In this document: positions 56,166-64,000 of the stretch, one piece after another
How positions within the stretch are numbered: the first letter of the stretch is position 1
How the letters are laid out: each line of letters begins with the position of its first letter
Source: Nocardia vulneris
Lineage (GTDB): Bacteria; Actinomycetota; Actinomycetes; Mycobacteriales; Mycobacteriaceae
Reading direction: 5' to 3'
DNA length: 64,000 nt
Assembly (NCBI RefSeq): GCF_001613425.1
Contig: NZ_BDCI01000002.1
Location: forward strand, 496,001-560,000
Notes under the pieces: model-generated
Told to the model about the DNA's origin: nothing
The model's input: the letters and a program-made list of their open reading frames with translations, nothing else
The model's database searches: none
Position numbers and translations under genes: made by a program

Positions 56166-56837
56166 ATGTCGGACCAGCGTCGGCTCAACCCCCGCAAACA
56201 GCCGCGCCAGTATCGGGCCGAACTCACCAGGCAGCGCATCCTCACCGCGGCCGCGCGCGTTTTCGCCGAGCACGGTTACGCCGCCGGTACCACCAATCGG
56301 ATCGCCGAACAGGCGGAGATCTCGATCGGCTCGCTGTACCAGTACTACCCGAACAAGGACGCGATCCTCGTCGAGCTGATGACCCGCCATCTCGACGCGG
56401 GTGCGGCCACCGTCGAACGTCTCCGCAACGAGCGGCTGCCCGACTCGTTGGCCGAGACCATGCGGATGTTCGTGCGGGCCGCGATCGAGAATCATCTCGA
56501 CGACCCGCAACTGCTGCGCGTGATGATGGAGCAGACACCCCGCTCGGCCGAGCTCTTGGCGAAGATCGCCGCGCACGGCGAAGAGCGCGTCGTCTACCTG
56601 CAGCACATCCTCGACCGCCATCCAGAGGTCCGGGTCGTCGACACCTACACCGCGGCCCGGCTGGTCGTCGCCACGGTGGAATTGGTTGTACACCACCTGA
56701 TCGCGTCCCACGAGCCGATCGAAATTCCCCGTTTCGAGCACGAACTCACCGCGATGCTCTTCCGCTACCTCAGCGGAACCTCTCCAGTCGGCGATCCCGG
56801 TCCGCTCGAAGGCCGTGCAGCAGCAGACAATACGTGA
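56166..56837 (+). CDS. TetR-family transcriptional regulator
   Basis: 223 aa from ATG 56166 with GGAGGTG five bases upstream; ATG 56121 would add 15 residues and has no such site. The helix-turn-helix is at about 20-65 (RQRILTAAARVFAEHGYAAG, AEISIGSLYQYYPNKDAILV). The remaining 150 residues form the helical ligand domain. It is divergent from the 558-aa unknown gene. A weak symmetric element, GAGCAATTACTC (56123-56134), lies just before the chosen start and could be its operator. Confidence 0.92.
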   Translation: MSDQRRLNPRKQPRQYRAELTRQRILTAAARVFAEHGYAAGTTNRIAEQAEISIGSLYQYYPNKDAILVELMTRHLDAGAATVERLRNERLPDSLAETMRMFVRAAIENHLDDPQLLRVMMEQTPRSAELLAKIAAHGEERVVYLQHILDRHPEVRVVDTYTAARLVVATVELVVHHLIASHEPIEIPRFEHELTAMLFRYLSGTSPVGDPGPLEGRAAADNT

Positions 56838-56897
56838 AGCAGCCTGTTGTGCGTAGCAAAGCCGTTGCGCCAGAACAGCACAGAACGACGCGGGGTT

Positions 56898-58292
56898 CTA
56901 CACGGTGGGGCGACGATCCCGCCATGGTGCCGCGAGCTCCAGTTGCGTGGCGACCTGCAGCAGCAGATCTTCCCGGCCGGGAGCCGCGACCAACTGTATG
57001 CCGACGGGGAGGCCGTCGGCGGTGACGTGCAGGGGCAGGCTGATCGCGGGTTGGCCGGTGAAGTTGGCGAAGGGGGTGAAGGGTGAGAACTGCACGCTAC
57101 GCTGCAGCGCCGCCATCGGGTCCGCGGCTGCGGAGAGCAGTGCGCCGGAAGGCAGGGGTAGTTCAGCGAGGGTCGGGGTGAGCAGCAGATCGTGCTCGTC
57201 CCACCAGCTCAGGACCGCCCCGGCGAACGCGGCGACGCCCTCGACCGCGGCCTGGCGTTGCGCCTCGGTCACCTCCGCGCCGAGTACACCGAGCAGCCAG
57301 TTGAGGGGTTCGACGTCGGCCTCGGTGACCGCGCGACCCAACCGGTGCGCGAGGCCGTCGAGCAGCGCGGCCATACCCGAGGACCAGAACGTCCCGAACA
57401 GCCCGTCCAACGTCGAATCGCCTAGTGCCGCCGGGAATCCGGGCTCGAGGTGATGGCCCAGCGATTCCAGCAGCTGTCCCGAGACACGCACTGCCTCAGC
57501 ACATTCCGCAGCCACGGGGGAACCGTCGAACCGGGTGCCGAGCACCCCGATGCGCAACGTGCCCGGCTCGACGCTCGAGGCCGCGAGATAGCCGTCTGTA
57601 CCCGAGGTATCCCGCGAAATATCCAGCAGCAGAGCCGAATCGCGCACCGAACGGGTGACCGCGGACTCGGCGATCAGGTCGAACACCGAGTCGACCGCCT
57701 GCCCGGCCGCCCGCGAGGGCTTGAGCCCGACGAGCCCGCAACACGAGGCCGGGACCCGGATCGAGCCCCCGGCATCGGTGCCGTGCGCGGCCGGCACCAT
57801 CCCGGCCGCCACCGCGGCGGCCGCACCGCCACTGGACCCACCCGAGAAAAGTGCGGTGTTCCAAGGGTTCCGGGTGGCGCCCCAGGCGACCGAATCGGCG
57901 GCGGGCACGGTTCCGAACTCCGAAGTCGACGTCCGTCCGGCGAAGATCAGCCCCGCCGCCCGCAAACGCGCCACCAGCGGACCGTCGGCCGCCGCGGGGC
58001 GGGCCTGCGCCGCGAGCGCGACATTGCCGTCGGTGCAGACCTGGCCCGCGACGTCGGTGAGCAGGTCCTTGACCAGAAACGGAACGCCGGCCAACGGCCC
58101 GGTCATGTGCACCGCGGCCGCGCGCGCCTGGTCGAAATAGCGCAGCGGTACCGCGCCGAGAACCGGATCGAGCTGCTCGATCCGATCGATCGCGGCCTCG
58201 ACCAGATCGATCGGCTTCAACTCCCCTGACGCGACGAGCGCGGCCTGATCGGTCGCATCCAACCAACGGGTCAGTTCTGAAATCAAGTTCAC
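56898..58292 (-). CDS. Amidase (amidase signature family)
   Basis: 464 aa from GTG 58292 ([20 protein letters not shown] follows). The Ser-Ser-Lys machinery is complete: Lys in [10 protein letters not shown] near residue 74, Ser in [15 protein letters not shown], and nucleophile Ser in [13 protein letters not shown]. The family hydrolyses amides such as aryl- and acyl-amides. Together with the CocE-type hydrolase and the uptake operon upstream, it may be part of a nitrogen-scavenging or catabolic locus, but transcription is separated by a terminator. Confidence 0.92.
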   Translation of the reverse strand: MNLISELTRWLDATDQAALVASGELKPIDLVEAAIDRIEQLDPVLGAVPLRYFDQARAAAVHMTGPLAGVPFLVKDLLTDVAGQVCTDGNVALAAQARPAAADGPLVARLRAAGLIFAGRTSTSEFGTVPAADSVAWGATRNPWNTALFSGGSSGGAAAAVAAGMVPAAHGTDAGGSIRVPASCCGLVGLKPSRAAGQAVDSVFDLIAESAVTRSVRDSALLLDISRDTSGTDGYLAASSVEPGTLRIGVLGTRFDGSPVAAECAEAVRVSGQLLESLGHHLEPGFPAALGDSTLDGLFGTFWSSGMAALLDGLAHRLGRAVTEADVEPLNWLLGVLGAEVTEAQRQAAVEGVAAFAGAVLSWWDEHDLLLTPTLAELPLPSGALLSAAADPMAALQRSVQFSPFTPFANFTGQPAISLPLHVTADGLPVGIQLVAAPGREDLLLQVATQLELAAPWRDRRPTV

Positions 58293-58421
58293 TCCATCGT
58301 GTCTAACACTGGTTCCGACACCGGCGGATAACGGCGGCCGCACTTCGCCGTCATTCCGGCAGCTCCGCGCCCGGATTCGTTATCCGATTGGGCCACAACG
58401 GCTTGCGATAAAATGCCGCCG

Positions 58422-58452
58422 CGGCTACCCCTGGTTGCCCGAGGGGTAGCCG
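58422..58452 (-). terminator. Terminator of the CocE-type hydrolase gene
   Basis: CGGCTACCCC and GGGGTAGCCG form a perfect 10-bp stem with an 11-base loop, 24 bp after the hydrolase stop. On the minus strand it is followed by GGCGGCATTTTATC, a short T run. Good intrinsic terminator. Confidence 0.7.
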
Positions 58453-58476
58453 GAACCGGCGCGCGCGTACCAGAAA

Positions 58477-60180
58477 CTACGCGTGGGGAATGACGGGAAG
58501 CAGAATGTACGGGCGCCGGTCGGCGGTCCCGACCAACGTGGTCCGACCGTCGAAAACCGGATTGTCGCGGTCCCCCGGCAGTTCATGCCAGTACGCACCG
58601 CTGCCCAGCAGCTCGCGACCGTAGGCGCGCTCCTGTACACCGGGCAGGCCGTGCGTGTAGTCCTGACCTCGCACCGACAAGCCGATCTGGTATCCGGCGG
58701 GCGCGACGATCGAGAAGGGCCAGATCTCGACATCGGCTTCGTACACGGTCCCCGGCGTCACCGGCGCCGCTTCGGTGTGCGCGTGCCACGGCCGATACGG
58801 CAGCGAACGGTCCGCGTCGAGTGTCCGCTGCGACAGGCGCAGCCAGCCCTGCGCGAGCGGTCCGTGCGGTTCGAACGCTGTGGGGAAAAGGATTTCGGCG
58901 CCGGTGGGATCGAACAGGTGCATGGTCACGAACAGATCCGCGTCGGTCGTCGTGGACGAGACGAACAACTTCAGCGCGGCCGGGCCGGTGAGCTCGAGCT
59001 CCTCATCCAGGACCGGCAACTTGAACATGACCCCCGCCGAGCGCGCGGGGGTCGTCACCTGCTGATCCGACGTCGGCACCGCGCGGGTGATCGATCCGGC
59101 ATCGATATCGAGATAGCAACGGGTCCACTCGGTTCGGGCCAGTGGCCACTCATACTCCGCTCGGACGAAGAAGTCGTCCGGTGTACGCACTTTGAGCTGG
59201 ACCGGGGGTTTGGTGTCCCAGCCGTTGTTCTCGCCCTTGAGGAAGTGGTCGAAGAACTGCCGTTGCAGATCCACACCGTAATCGGTGTAGAACTCCGTCC
59301 AGTGCTCCAACCCGTGCACCTCCAGCCATTTCTGCTCGGAGCCGACGCGGGCGAAACCCTCGAAGTTGCCGCGAGAGTGCAGCCCCATCCCACCCCAGTT
59401 CGAGGCAGACAACACTGGAACGGTGATCTTTTCCAGCACCGCGGAACGATCTCGGTAGTAGTTGTTCACGGTCGGGTTCGCGCGCAGCACGTCACCGATC
59501 GCAATCGCGTTGTCCCGCAACTCCTGTTCGGTCCGGATCGGCAGCCCGGACACGCGGCGTCCGGTATGCGGGTTGATCTCGGCGTCGGCCCGGCCGTGCT
59601 GCACGCTCTCCACCTGGTAGGGCATCCAGCTGGGCAGGAATTCGGTGGCGATGCCGCCGTGGTGGGTGTATTCGCGGTAGTAGTCCGAGGCGCCCTCCCA
59701 CGGGCAGATCGCGGCCAGATGCGGCGGCGCGAGCTCGGCGACCTGCCACTGGTTGCTGGCGAGGTACGAAATACCCAGCAGGCCAACCTTTCCGGTGCTC
59801 CACGGCTGTGCGGCCGCCCACTCGATGCACTCGTAGAGATCTTGCGTTTCGCGGGCCGAGAAGAAGTCGATCGCGCCCTCGCTGCCGCCCGCGCCGCGGG
59901 TGTCGATGCGCACGCAGACATAGCCCGCGGGCACCCAGCGTTCGGGGTCCGGATATTCCCAGACCTGGTAAGCATTGGTGGACTGTGCGGCAACCTCGGG
60001 ATGCTCGTCGATCAGGCTCTGCAGTTGACTCGTGTAGCCCACCGCGAAAGGCAGTCCTTTGCCGTAGGGACTGGCGGCGAGGAGCACGGGGTGCGGCTGA
60101 TCGTCGTCCGGGCGGAAGATGTCCGCCGCGAGAGTGATGCCGTCGTCCATCGTGATCCGCACATCCCAGTCGATGCGCAT
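58477..60180 (-). CDS. CocE/NonD-family hydrolase (X-Pro dipeptidyl-peptidase-like)
   Basis: 567 aa. The alpha/beta-hydrolase part has the oxyanion region VLLAASPYGKGLPF, VRIDTRGAGGSEG, nucleophile GISYLASNQWQ (Ser near 157) and HGLEHWTEFYTD. The C-terminal jelly-roll domain (about 330-560: ALKLFVSSTTTDADLFVTMH) is the family's usual end. Members cleave esters or amides such as cocaine, glutaryl-ACA and Xaa-Pro peptides. No signal peptide, so cytosolic. Single transcription unit with its own terminator, 109 bp downstream of the ABC operon. Confidence 0.92.
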   Translation of the reverse strand: MRIDWDVRITMDDGITLAADIFRPDDDQPHPVLLAASPYGKGLPFAVGYTSQLQSLIDEHPEVAAQSTNAYQVWEYPDPERWVPAGYVCVRIDTRGAGGSEGAIDFFSARETQDLYECIEWAAAQPWSTGKVGLLGISYLASNQWQVAELAPPHLAAICPWEGASDYYREYTHHGGIATEFLPSWMPYQVESVQHGRADAEINPHTGRRVSGLPIRTEQELRDNAIAIGDVLRANPTVNNYYRDRSAVLEKITVPVLSASNWGGMGLHSRGNFEGFARVGSEQKWLEVHGLEHWTEFYTDYGVDLQRQFFDHFLKGENNGWDTKPPVQLKVRTPDDFFVRAEYEWPLARTEWTRCYLDIDAGSITRAVPTSDQQVTTPARSAGVMFKLPVLDEELELTGPAALKLFVSSTTTDADLFVTMHLFDPTGAEILFPTAFEPHGPLAQGWLRLSQRTLDADRSLPYRPWHAHTEAAPVTPGTVYEADVEIWPFSIVAPAGYQIGLSVRGQDYTHGLPGVQERAYGRELLGSGAYWHELPGDRDNPVFDGRTTLVGTADRRPYILLPVIPHA

Positions 60181-60288
60181 ACCGTGGCGCAGTTCGCTCT
60201 TCGGTGTAGACCAGATTGCAACTTAAACTGCATCAAGAAGCCGGGCGGTGGGACTCGACGTCCTCGGCGAGTTCGCCCGAGCTTGTGG

Positions 60289-61284
60289 TCACTCGCCGGA
60301 GAAGGCGGTGGAAACGTAGGTGCCCGCCGCGATGACATCGGCGTAGTCGAGTAGTCCGGCGTCCCGGTACGCCTGCTGCTGAGCGGTCAGCTGCTCGGCG
60401 TCCGGGCTCAGATCGGGTCGCCATCGATATGCCGGGGTCGCTTCGAGTACCGCGCGGTCCTGGCCGGTCGCCTGGGCGAGGATGGCGAGGTTCTCCGGCG
60501 ACTTGACGCCGCCGTCCTGGAGATCCCGGCTCGCTCGCTGGAGCGCGCGGAAGAACGCATGCGCCGCAGGCGATTCGGTGAACGCACCGCCGTAGACGAC
60601 GCCGGTTGCCGAGACGCCCGCGGCGGGTACCGCGAGCGGCACCGCGATACCGGCCTGCTCGATCCGGGTGGTGAAGGGCGCGGCCGTCAGGGCCGCGTCC
60701 ACGCCGCCGTTCGCCAGCGCGGTCCGCTGGTCCGGGATGGGAATGTTGACGATCTGCACGTCGCCCAGCGCGAGCCCGGATTGCCGCAGTATCGCGGCCA
60801 ATTGGTAGCCGCCCGCGGCGGCCGCGCCGCCGGACACCGCCACCTTGCGGCCGCGCAGATCGGCCACCGAGGTCACCTCGCCCGCCTCGACCAGTTTCTT
60901 CGAGACCTCCAACGCGGACGGCGAGGCTTTCGGGTCCCCGGGCGCAATCCCCATGGAGCCCACCACTTTCAGGCGCAGGCCGCTGTGCACGGCATTGAAC
61001 AGACCGGCGGAGAAGCCGGCCACGACCACATCCACCTTGCCCGCCGCCGCCAGCGGAATCGCGTCCTGCCCCGCCTTCATGGTCTGCAACTCGACCGTCA
61101 GACCCTCCTCGGCGAAGTACTTCTTACCGGCCGCCACGTACAGCGGCGCGAACAAGGTCGACGGGACGTGCGCGACGGTCACCTTGCCGGCCGGCGCAAC
61201 GGGTTGCGCTGCTCGGCCGCCGCAACCGGCGGCGACCAGCACCAGAACTGGAATGGCAGCTGAGAGAATACGTTTGGCGATCAT
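60289..61284 (-). CDS. ABC transporter substrate-binding lipoprotein (NMT1/SsuA/TauA type)
   Basis: 331 aa. Lipoprotein signal with lipobox ending VAAGC (Cys near 21). The mature part is an NMT1-like periplasmic-binding fold: STLFAPLYVAAGKKYFAEEG, AAAGKVDVVVAGFSAG and DLRGRKVAVSGG. This type captures sulfonates, taurine, nitrate or pyrimidine precursors. ATGA overlap with the permease gene upstream. A second protein of the same type ends at the window's right edge, so the operon carries two binding proteins. Confidence 0.92.
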   Translation of the reverse strand: MIAKRILSAAIPVLVLVAAGCGGRAAQPVAPAGKVTVAHVPSTLFAPLYVAAGKKYFAEEGLTVELQTMKAGQDAIPLAAAGKVDVVVAGFSAGLFNAVHSGLRLKVVGSMGIAPGDPKASPSALEVSKKLVEAGEVTSVADLRGRKVAVSGGAAAAGGYQLAAILRQSGLALGDVQIVNIPIPDQRTALANGGVDAALTAAPFTTRIEQAGIAVPLAVPAAGVSATGVVYGGAFTESPAAHAFFRALQRASRDLQDGGVKSPENLAILAQATGQDRAVLEATPAYRWRPDLSPDAEQLTAQQQAYRDAGLLDYADVIAAGTYVSTAFSGE

Positions 61285-62102
61285 TGTTTCCTTCCACTGA
61301 TCTCTTCGAGACTGCGCCGCCACGGCATGGCGACGAACTCCGCGGCGGCGAGGGCACCGGTGAGGCAGGCACCGAGGAGGGCCGCGGTCAACAGGCCCGC
61401 ATACATTCGTTCGGGCTGGAACAGCTGCCACGAGTTCCAGATCAAGTAGCCGATCCCGCTGTTGGCCGCGACGAACTCGACCGCGATGACGACCGCTACC
61501 CCGAGCCCCGCGGCGATGCGCAGGCCGGTGAAGACGGCAGGCAGACAGGTGGGCAACAGGACGAATCGCCACAGCCGCCAGCCGACGGCCCGATAGGCGG
61601 TGGCCGCCTCGAGGATTCGCGGATCGATCTGGCGCATACCGGCGAAGGTGTTGATCTGCAGCACGAAGAACACCGTGATCGCGACCGACAGGATCTTCGG
61701 TGTTTCGGTGAGCCCGAAGATCAAGAGCAGCAACGGCAATACCGCGACCTTCGGCAGCGCGTACAGGGCAGAGAACAACGGACCCAGCGCCGCCGCGACC
61801 GGTCGCCAGCGCCCCATCGCACAGCCGACGACGACACCGCCGCACGCACCCGAAACGTAGCCGACCGAAAGCCGGTAGAGGGTGGCGCTCACGTGCTCGC
61901 GCAGCTCGCCGCTGCCCGCGAGTTGCGTCCAGCGGGCGAGCACCGCCGACGGCGGCGGGAACAACTGAGCGTCGATGAGGTTCAGCCGCGCTGCGAGTTG
62001 CCAGCCGGCCAACAGCAGGATCGGGCAGCCGACCGCGAGGAGCAGATCCCGGCGGCGGCGATTCCGCTCGCGACGCCGGATGGCGTCGATCTCGGCGCTC
62101 AT
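61281..62102 (-). CDS. ABC transporter permease (SsuC/TauC type)
   Basis: 273 aa with about six membrane segments (for example LLLAVGCPILLLAGWQLAA, GPLFSALYALPKVAVLPLLL, ILSVAITVFFVLQINTFAGM) and the cytoplasmic EAATAYRAVGWRLWR coupling loop of importer permeases. The N-terminus is Arg-rich. Overlaps by ATGA both the ATPase gene before it and the lipoprotein gene after it. Confidence 0.93.
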   Translation of the reverse strand: MSAEIDAIRRRERNRRRRDLLLAVGCPILLLAGWQLAARLNLIDAQLFPPPSAVLARWTQLAGSGELREHVSATLYRLSVGYVSGACGGVVVGCAMGRWRPVAAALGPLFSALYALPKVAVLPLLLLIFGLTETPKILSVAITVFFVLQINTFAGMRQIDPRILEAATAYRAVGWRLWRFVLLPTCLPAVFTGLRIAAGLGVAVVIAVEFVAANSGIGYLIWNSWQLFQPERMYAGLLTAALLGACLTGALAAAEFVAMPWRRSLEEISGRKQ

Positions 62103-62869
62103 CCGGCCTGCGCCGATGCCGCCGCGTCCGCGCGCAGCGCGGTCCAGATCCGATGCCGGAGCGCGGTGAATTCGGGGGTCAGGGTGAGTTCCAGGCTGCG
62201 CGGCCGCGCGAACGGCACGGCGAACTCGGCTGCCACCCGACCCGGCCGCGCCGACATGAGGGCGATGCGGTCGCCGAGCAGCAACGCCTCATCGATGCTG
62301 TGGGTGACCAGCACGACCGTCTTGCGTTCGGCCTCCCACAGCCGCACGAGTTGCTCTTGCATCAGCAGCCTGGTCTGCGCGTCCAAGGCGCCCAAGGGCT
62401 CGTCCATCAGCAAGGCCGGTGTCTCGAGGGCGAAAGCGCGCGCCAGCGCGACCCGTTGGCGCATACCGCCCGAGAGCTGGTGTGGATAGGCCTGCTCGAA
62501 ACCGGCCAGACCGGTACGCGCCAGCCACTCCCGGGCCCGCGCGGTGTACTCGGCGCGCCGCATTCCGGCCATCCGGCAACCGAAGGCGATGTTGTCCAGC
62601 ACGTTCAACCACGCGAACACGCCGTACTCCTGGAAGACGAAGGCGGACGGCGGAATTCGCCCGTCCGCCGACGGCACCCGCACACGCCCCGTCGTCGGTG
62701 TGTCCAAACCACCCACAATGCGCAACAGCGTGGACTTCCCGCACCCCGACGGGCCCACGATGCAGGTCAACGAGCCGGCCGCCACCCGAAGCGAACAGTC
62801 CCGCAGCGCCCACACCGGCTGCCCTTCGCCCAGAAAGACTTTCGAAACGCCTTCCGCTACGAAGACCAT
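62099..62869 (-). CDS. ABC transporter ATP-binding protein (SsuB/TauB type)
   Basis: 256 aa. Walker A VGPSGCGKST, Q-loop FVFQEYGVFAWLNV, signature HQLSGGMRQRVALARAF, Walker B ALLMDEPLGALD and the H-loop VTHSIDEA are complete. The C-terminal PFARPRSLE segment is typical of nitrate/sulfonate importers. It follows the deacetylase gene by only 3 bp and is coupled to the permease by ATGA, which makes a transport operon together with the lipoprotein at 60289-61284. Confidence 0.95.
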   Translation of the reverse strand: MVFVAEGVSKVFLGEGQPVWALRDCSLRVAAGSLTCIVGPSGCGKSTLLRIVGGLDTPTTGRVRVPSADGRIPPSAFVFQEYGVFAWLNVLDNIAFGCRMAGMRRAEYTARAREWLARTGLAGFEQAYPHQLSGGMRQRVALARAFALETPALLMDEPLGALDAQTRLLMQEQLVRLWEAERKTVVLVTHSIDEALLLGDRIALMSARPGRVAAEFAVPFARPRSLELTLTPEFTALRHRIWTALRADAAASAQAG

Positions 62870-62872
62870 GGG

Positions 62873-63691
62873 TCAGTGCCTCCGCTCGAACACGTCGTCG
62901 AGCGTGACCATCGTCAAGCGCCGATCCCGAATGATCTGCAACAGCTGGTCATAGACGCGGGTGACCGGGCGCTGGTTGGCATGGCCGATCACGATCGACT
63001 GCGCTCTGAAGTACTTGCGGGCGTTCGCCACCAGATCCTGTTCGGTGATGATCTGCTGGTCGCCGAGCGTTCCGTACCACATGACCGGTACCGTGTAGCC
63101 GTGATCGGCGGCGAGCGCGTCGACCCTGGCGTCGCGATAGCCGTACGGCGGGCGATAGAACGGGGTTCCGTCGACGCCGAAGTTGTTGCGCAACAACGCT
63201 TTGGTGCGCGCGAACTGAGCCGCGACCTCTTTATCCGAAAGCCGGGTCAGATCCGGGTGATCCCACGTGTGGTTCCCGAGTTGGATCTGCCCCCGGTCGA
63301 CCAGCGGCTGCAGCATCGGCTTGTTGACCGTCCACGACGAATAACACGCCGTCACGAAGAAGGTGAACCGCGCGCCGCTGTCCTTCGCGAAACGGATGTA
63401 GGCCGCGACGACGTCCGAGCTGGTGCCGTCATCGATGGTGAGCGCGATGTTGTCGCCCTCTCCCGGAATCGCCGATACCACCCCGCTGGGCATCGGAATC
63501 CGTGCGACACCCGGCTGGCGGGGCGGCGGTACGGGCGGTCCGCTGTGGACCACGGGACTCGCCGCGGGACGCGGGACAGGCCGTTCTGCCTCGTCGTTGT
63601 CGAGCGAACACCCTGCGGTCAGCGAGAGCGCACCGGCCGCGAGCACGGCGAGCACTCTGCGCCGCGACCGATCTCTGCCGCCCTCACCCAT
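62873..63691 (-). CDS. Polysaccharide deacetylase-type lipoprotein
   Basis: 272 aa. An Arg-rich start and a lipobox (LSLTAGC, Cys near 28) predict a lipoprotein, with a Pro-rich linker to residue 70. The NodB-type domain has IALTIDDGTSS (metal and base Asp), LGNHTWDHP (HxxxxH), FYRPPYGYR and IVIGHANQ near the end, so the metal site looks complete. Enzymes of this fold remove N-acetyl groups from peptidoglycan or chitin-like chains. It sits inside an importer operon between the binding-protein gene upstream and the ATPase gene, overlapping the former by 8 bp. Confidence 0.92.
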   Translation of the reverse strand: MGEGGRDRSRRRVLAVLAAGALSLTAGCSLDNDEAERPVPRPAASPVVHSGPPVPPPRQPGVARIPMPSGVVSAIPGEGDNIALTIDDGTSSDVVAAYIRFAKDSGARFTFFVTACYSSWTVNKPMLQPLVDRGQIQLGNHTWDHPDLTRLSDKEVAAQFARTKALLRNNFGVDGTPFYRPPYGYRDARVDALAADHGYTVPVMWYGTLGDQQIITEQDLVANARKYFRAQSIVIGHANQRPVTRVYDQLLQIIRDRRLTMVTLDDVFERRH

Positions 63692-64000
63692 GGCTGGGCA
63701 GGTAGTCGTTGGAGTAGGTCTGCGACAGGTCGATCTCGGCGGCGGCGACGGTGCGGTCGGATTGTGCGAGCACCTTGCGGACGGCCTCTGCGCCGTCGAC
63801 GGAAATGGTCCCGTCGGTGGAGAAACCGTCCTTCATCTTGGCGATCGTTTCGACGTAGGTCGCCCGATCGTCCTGTGCGAACTCTGCGGGCATGCGGGCG
63901 GCGATCTCCTCGGCGGAATGCCCCTGGATCCACCGCAATGTCCGCACAATCGCCTCGGCCAGCGCGGTAGCCGTCGTGCGGTTGCCGTCGAGCCATCGGC
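63684..64000 (-). CDS. ABC transporter substrate-binding protein, C-terminal part only
   Basis: The last 105 residues are present; the start lies beyond the right edge. The sequence (RTLRWIQGHSAEEIAARMPA, ETIAKMKDGFSTDGTISVDG and YSNDYLPSHG) matches the C-terminus of NMT1-like binding proteins for sulfonates, nitrate or thiamine-precursor-like ligands. Its stop lies 8 bp inside the deacetylase gene, so it is part of the same operon and provides a second binding protein for it or for another permease outside the window. Confidence 0.8.
   Translation of the reverse strand, partial: RWLDGNRTTATALAEAIVRTLRWIQGHSAEEIAARMPAEFAQDDRATYVETIAKMKDGFSTDGTISVDGAEAVRKVLAQSDRTVAAAEIDLSQTYSNDYLPSHG

Noticed and set aside
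1..64000. CRISPR arrays, transposases, tRNA or rRNA genes
   Set aside because: No regular short direct repeats, no transposase-like proteins with terminal inverted repeats, and no tRNA/rRNA signatures were seen by reading; a tool search could still find a degenerate element.

Overview
The window looks like chromosomal DNA of a high-GC mycolic-acid actinomycete, most likely Nocardia or a close relative. The support is dense GC-rich coding with GTG/ATG starts and ATGA overlaps, a secreted cutinase, a PapA5-type acyltransferase, two luciferase-like (F420-type) oxidoreductases, actinobacterial partner-switching regulators, and very large epimerase-containing NRPS genes. This genus assignment is inference; no rRNA or other marker gene is present.

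Left part (1-30.3 kb): a biosynthetic operon on the minus strand, read from about 30.2 kb down to 1.9 kb. In order of transcription: discrete ACP, acyl-CoA dehydrogenase, KAS III-like protein, FkbH-like glyceryl-ACP synthase, A-T initiation protein, KS-(AT remnant)-ACP-C hybrid, a 26-codon linking ORF, 3-hydroxyacyl-CoA dehydrogenase, NRPS (C*-A-T-E-C-A-T-E-C) and NRPS (C-A-T-C-A-T-C). Almost all junctions overlap. FkbH + ACP + both dehydrogenases without an O-methyltransferase is the expected set for a hydroxymalonyl-ACP extender. The PKS module has no usable AT, and the line ends in a C domain with no thioesterase. Two adenylation domains carry threonine codes. The product should be a short peptide with one hydroxylated two-carbon insertion, two D-configured positions and C-domain-mediated release; I do not recognise a known compound. 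A perfect 8+8 palindrome lies just upstream. At the far left an ABC exporter-like gene and a MerR-type regulator diverge around an IdeR/DtxR-like iron box.

Middle part (30.3-43 kb): a decayed Sel1-repeat gene, a secreted protein, a GntR regulator divergent from a PEBP / metallo-beta-lactamase-fold / FAH-hydrolase operon, a luciferase-like oxidoreductase, a frameshifted hypothetical gene, an RsbW-type kinase facing a STAS gene, a TetR gene whose ligand domain is duplicated in inverted orientation, a second luciferase-like oxidoreductase, a secreted protein, and a four-gene operon: SnoaL-like protein, PapA5-type acyltransferase, a 35-aa microprotein and an SRPBCC cyclase-like protein.

43-47 kb: a four-gene operon (STAS, RsbW-like kinase, PAS-GAF-PP2C phosphatase, cobalamin-binding protein). 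The cobalamin protein carries the W-x9-EH and lower-ligand His signature of CarH-type photoreceptors but no DNA-binding domain, which suggests a B12/light-gated partner-switching system.

47-64 kb: a cutinase, a cytochrome P450, an SH3b protein with an unclear start, and a lower-GC two-gene island (DUF262 protein plus a CBS-CBS protein ending in an RNTIAH HEPN-type motif) that looks like an undescribed defence or toxin pair. These are followed by VOC proteins, a large unknown protein, a TetR regulator, an amidase, a CocE-type hydrolase and an NMT1/TauABC-type ABC transport operon interleaved with a polysaccharide-deacetylase lipoprotein. No rRNA, tRNA, CRISPR array or transposase was seen.
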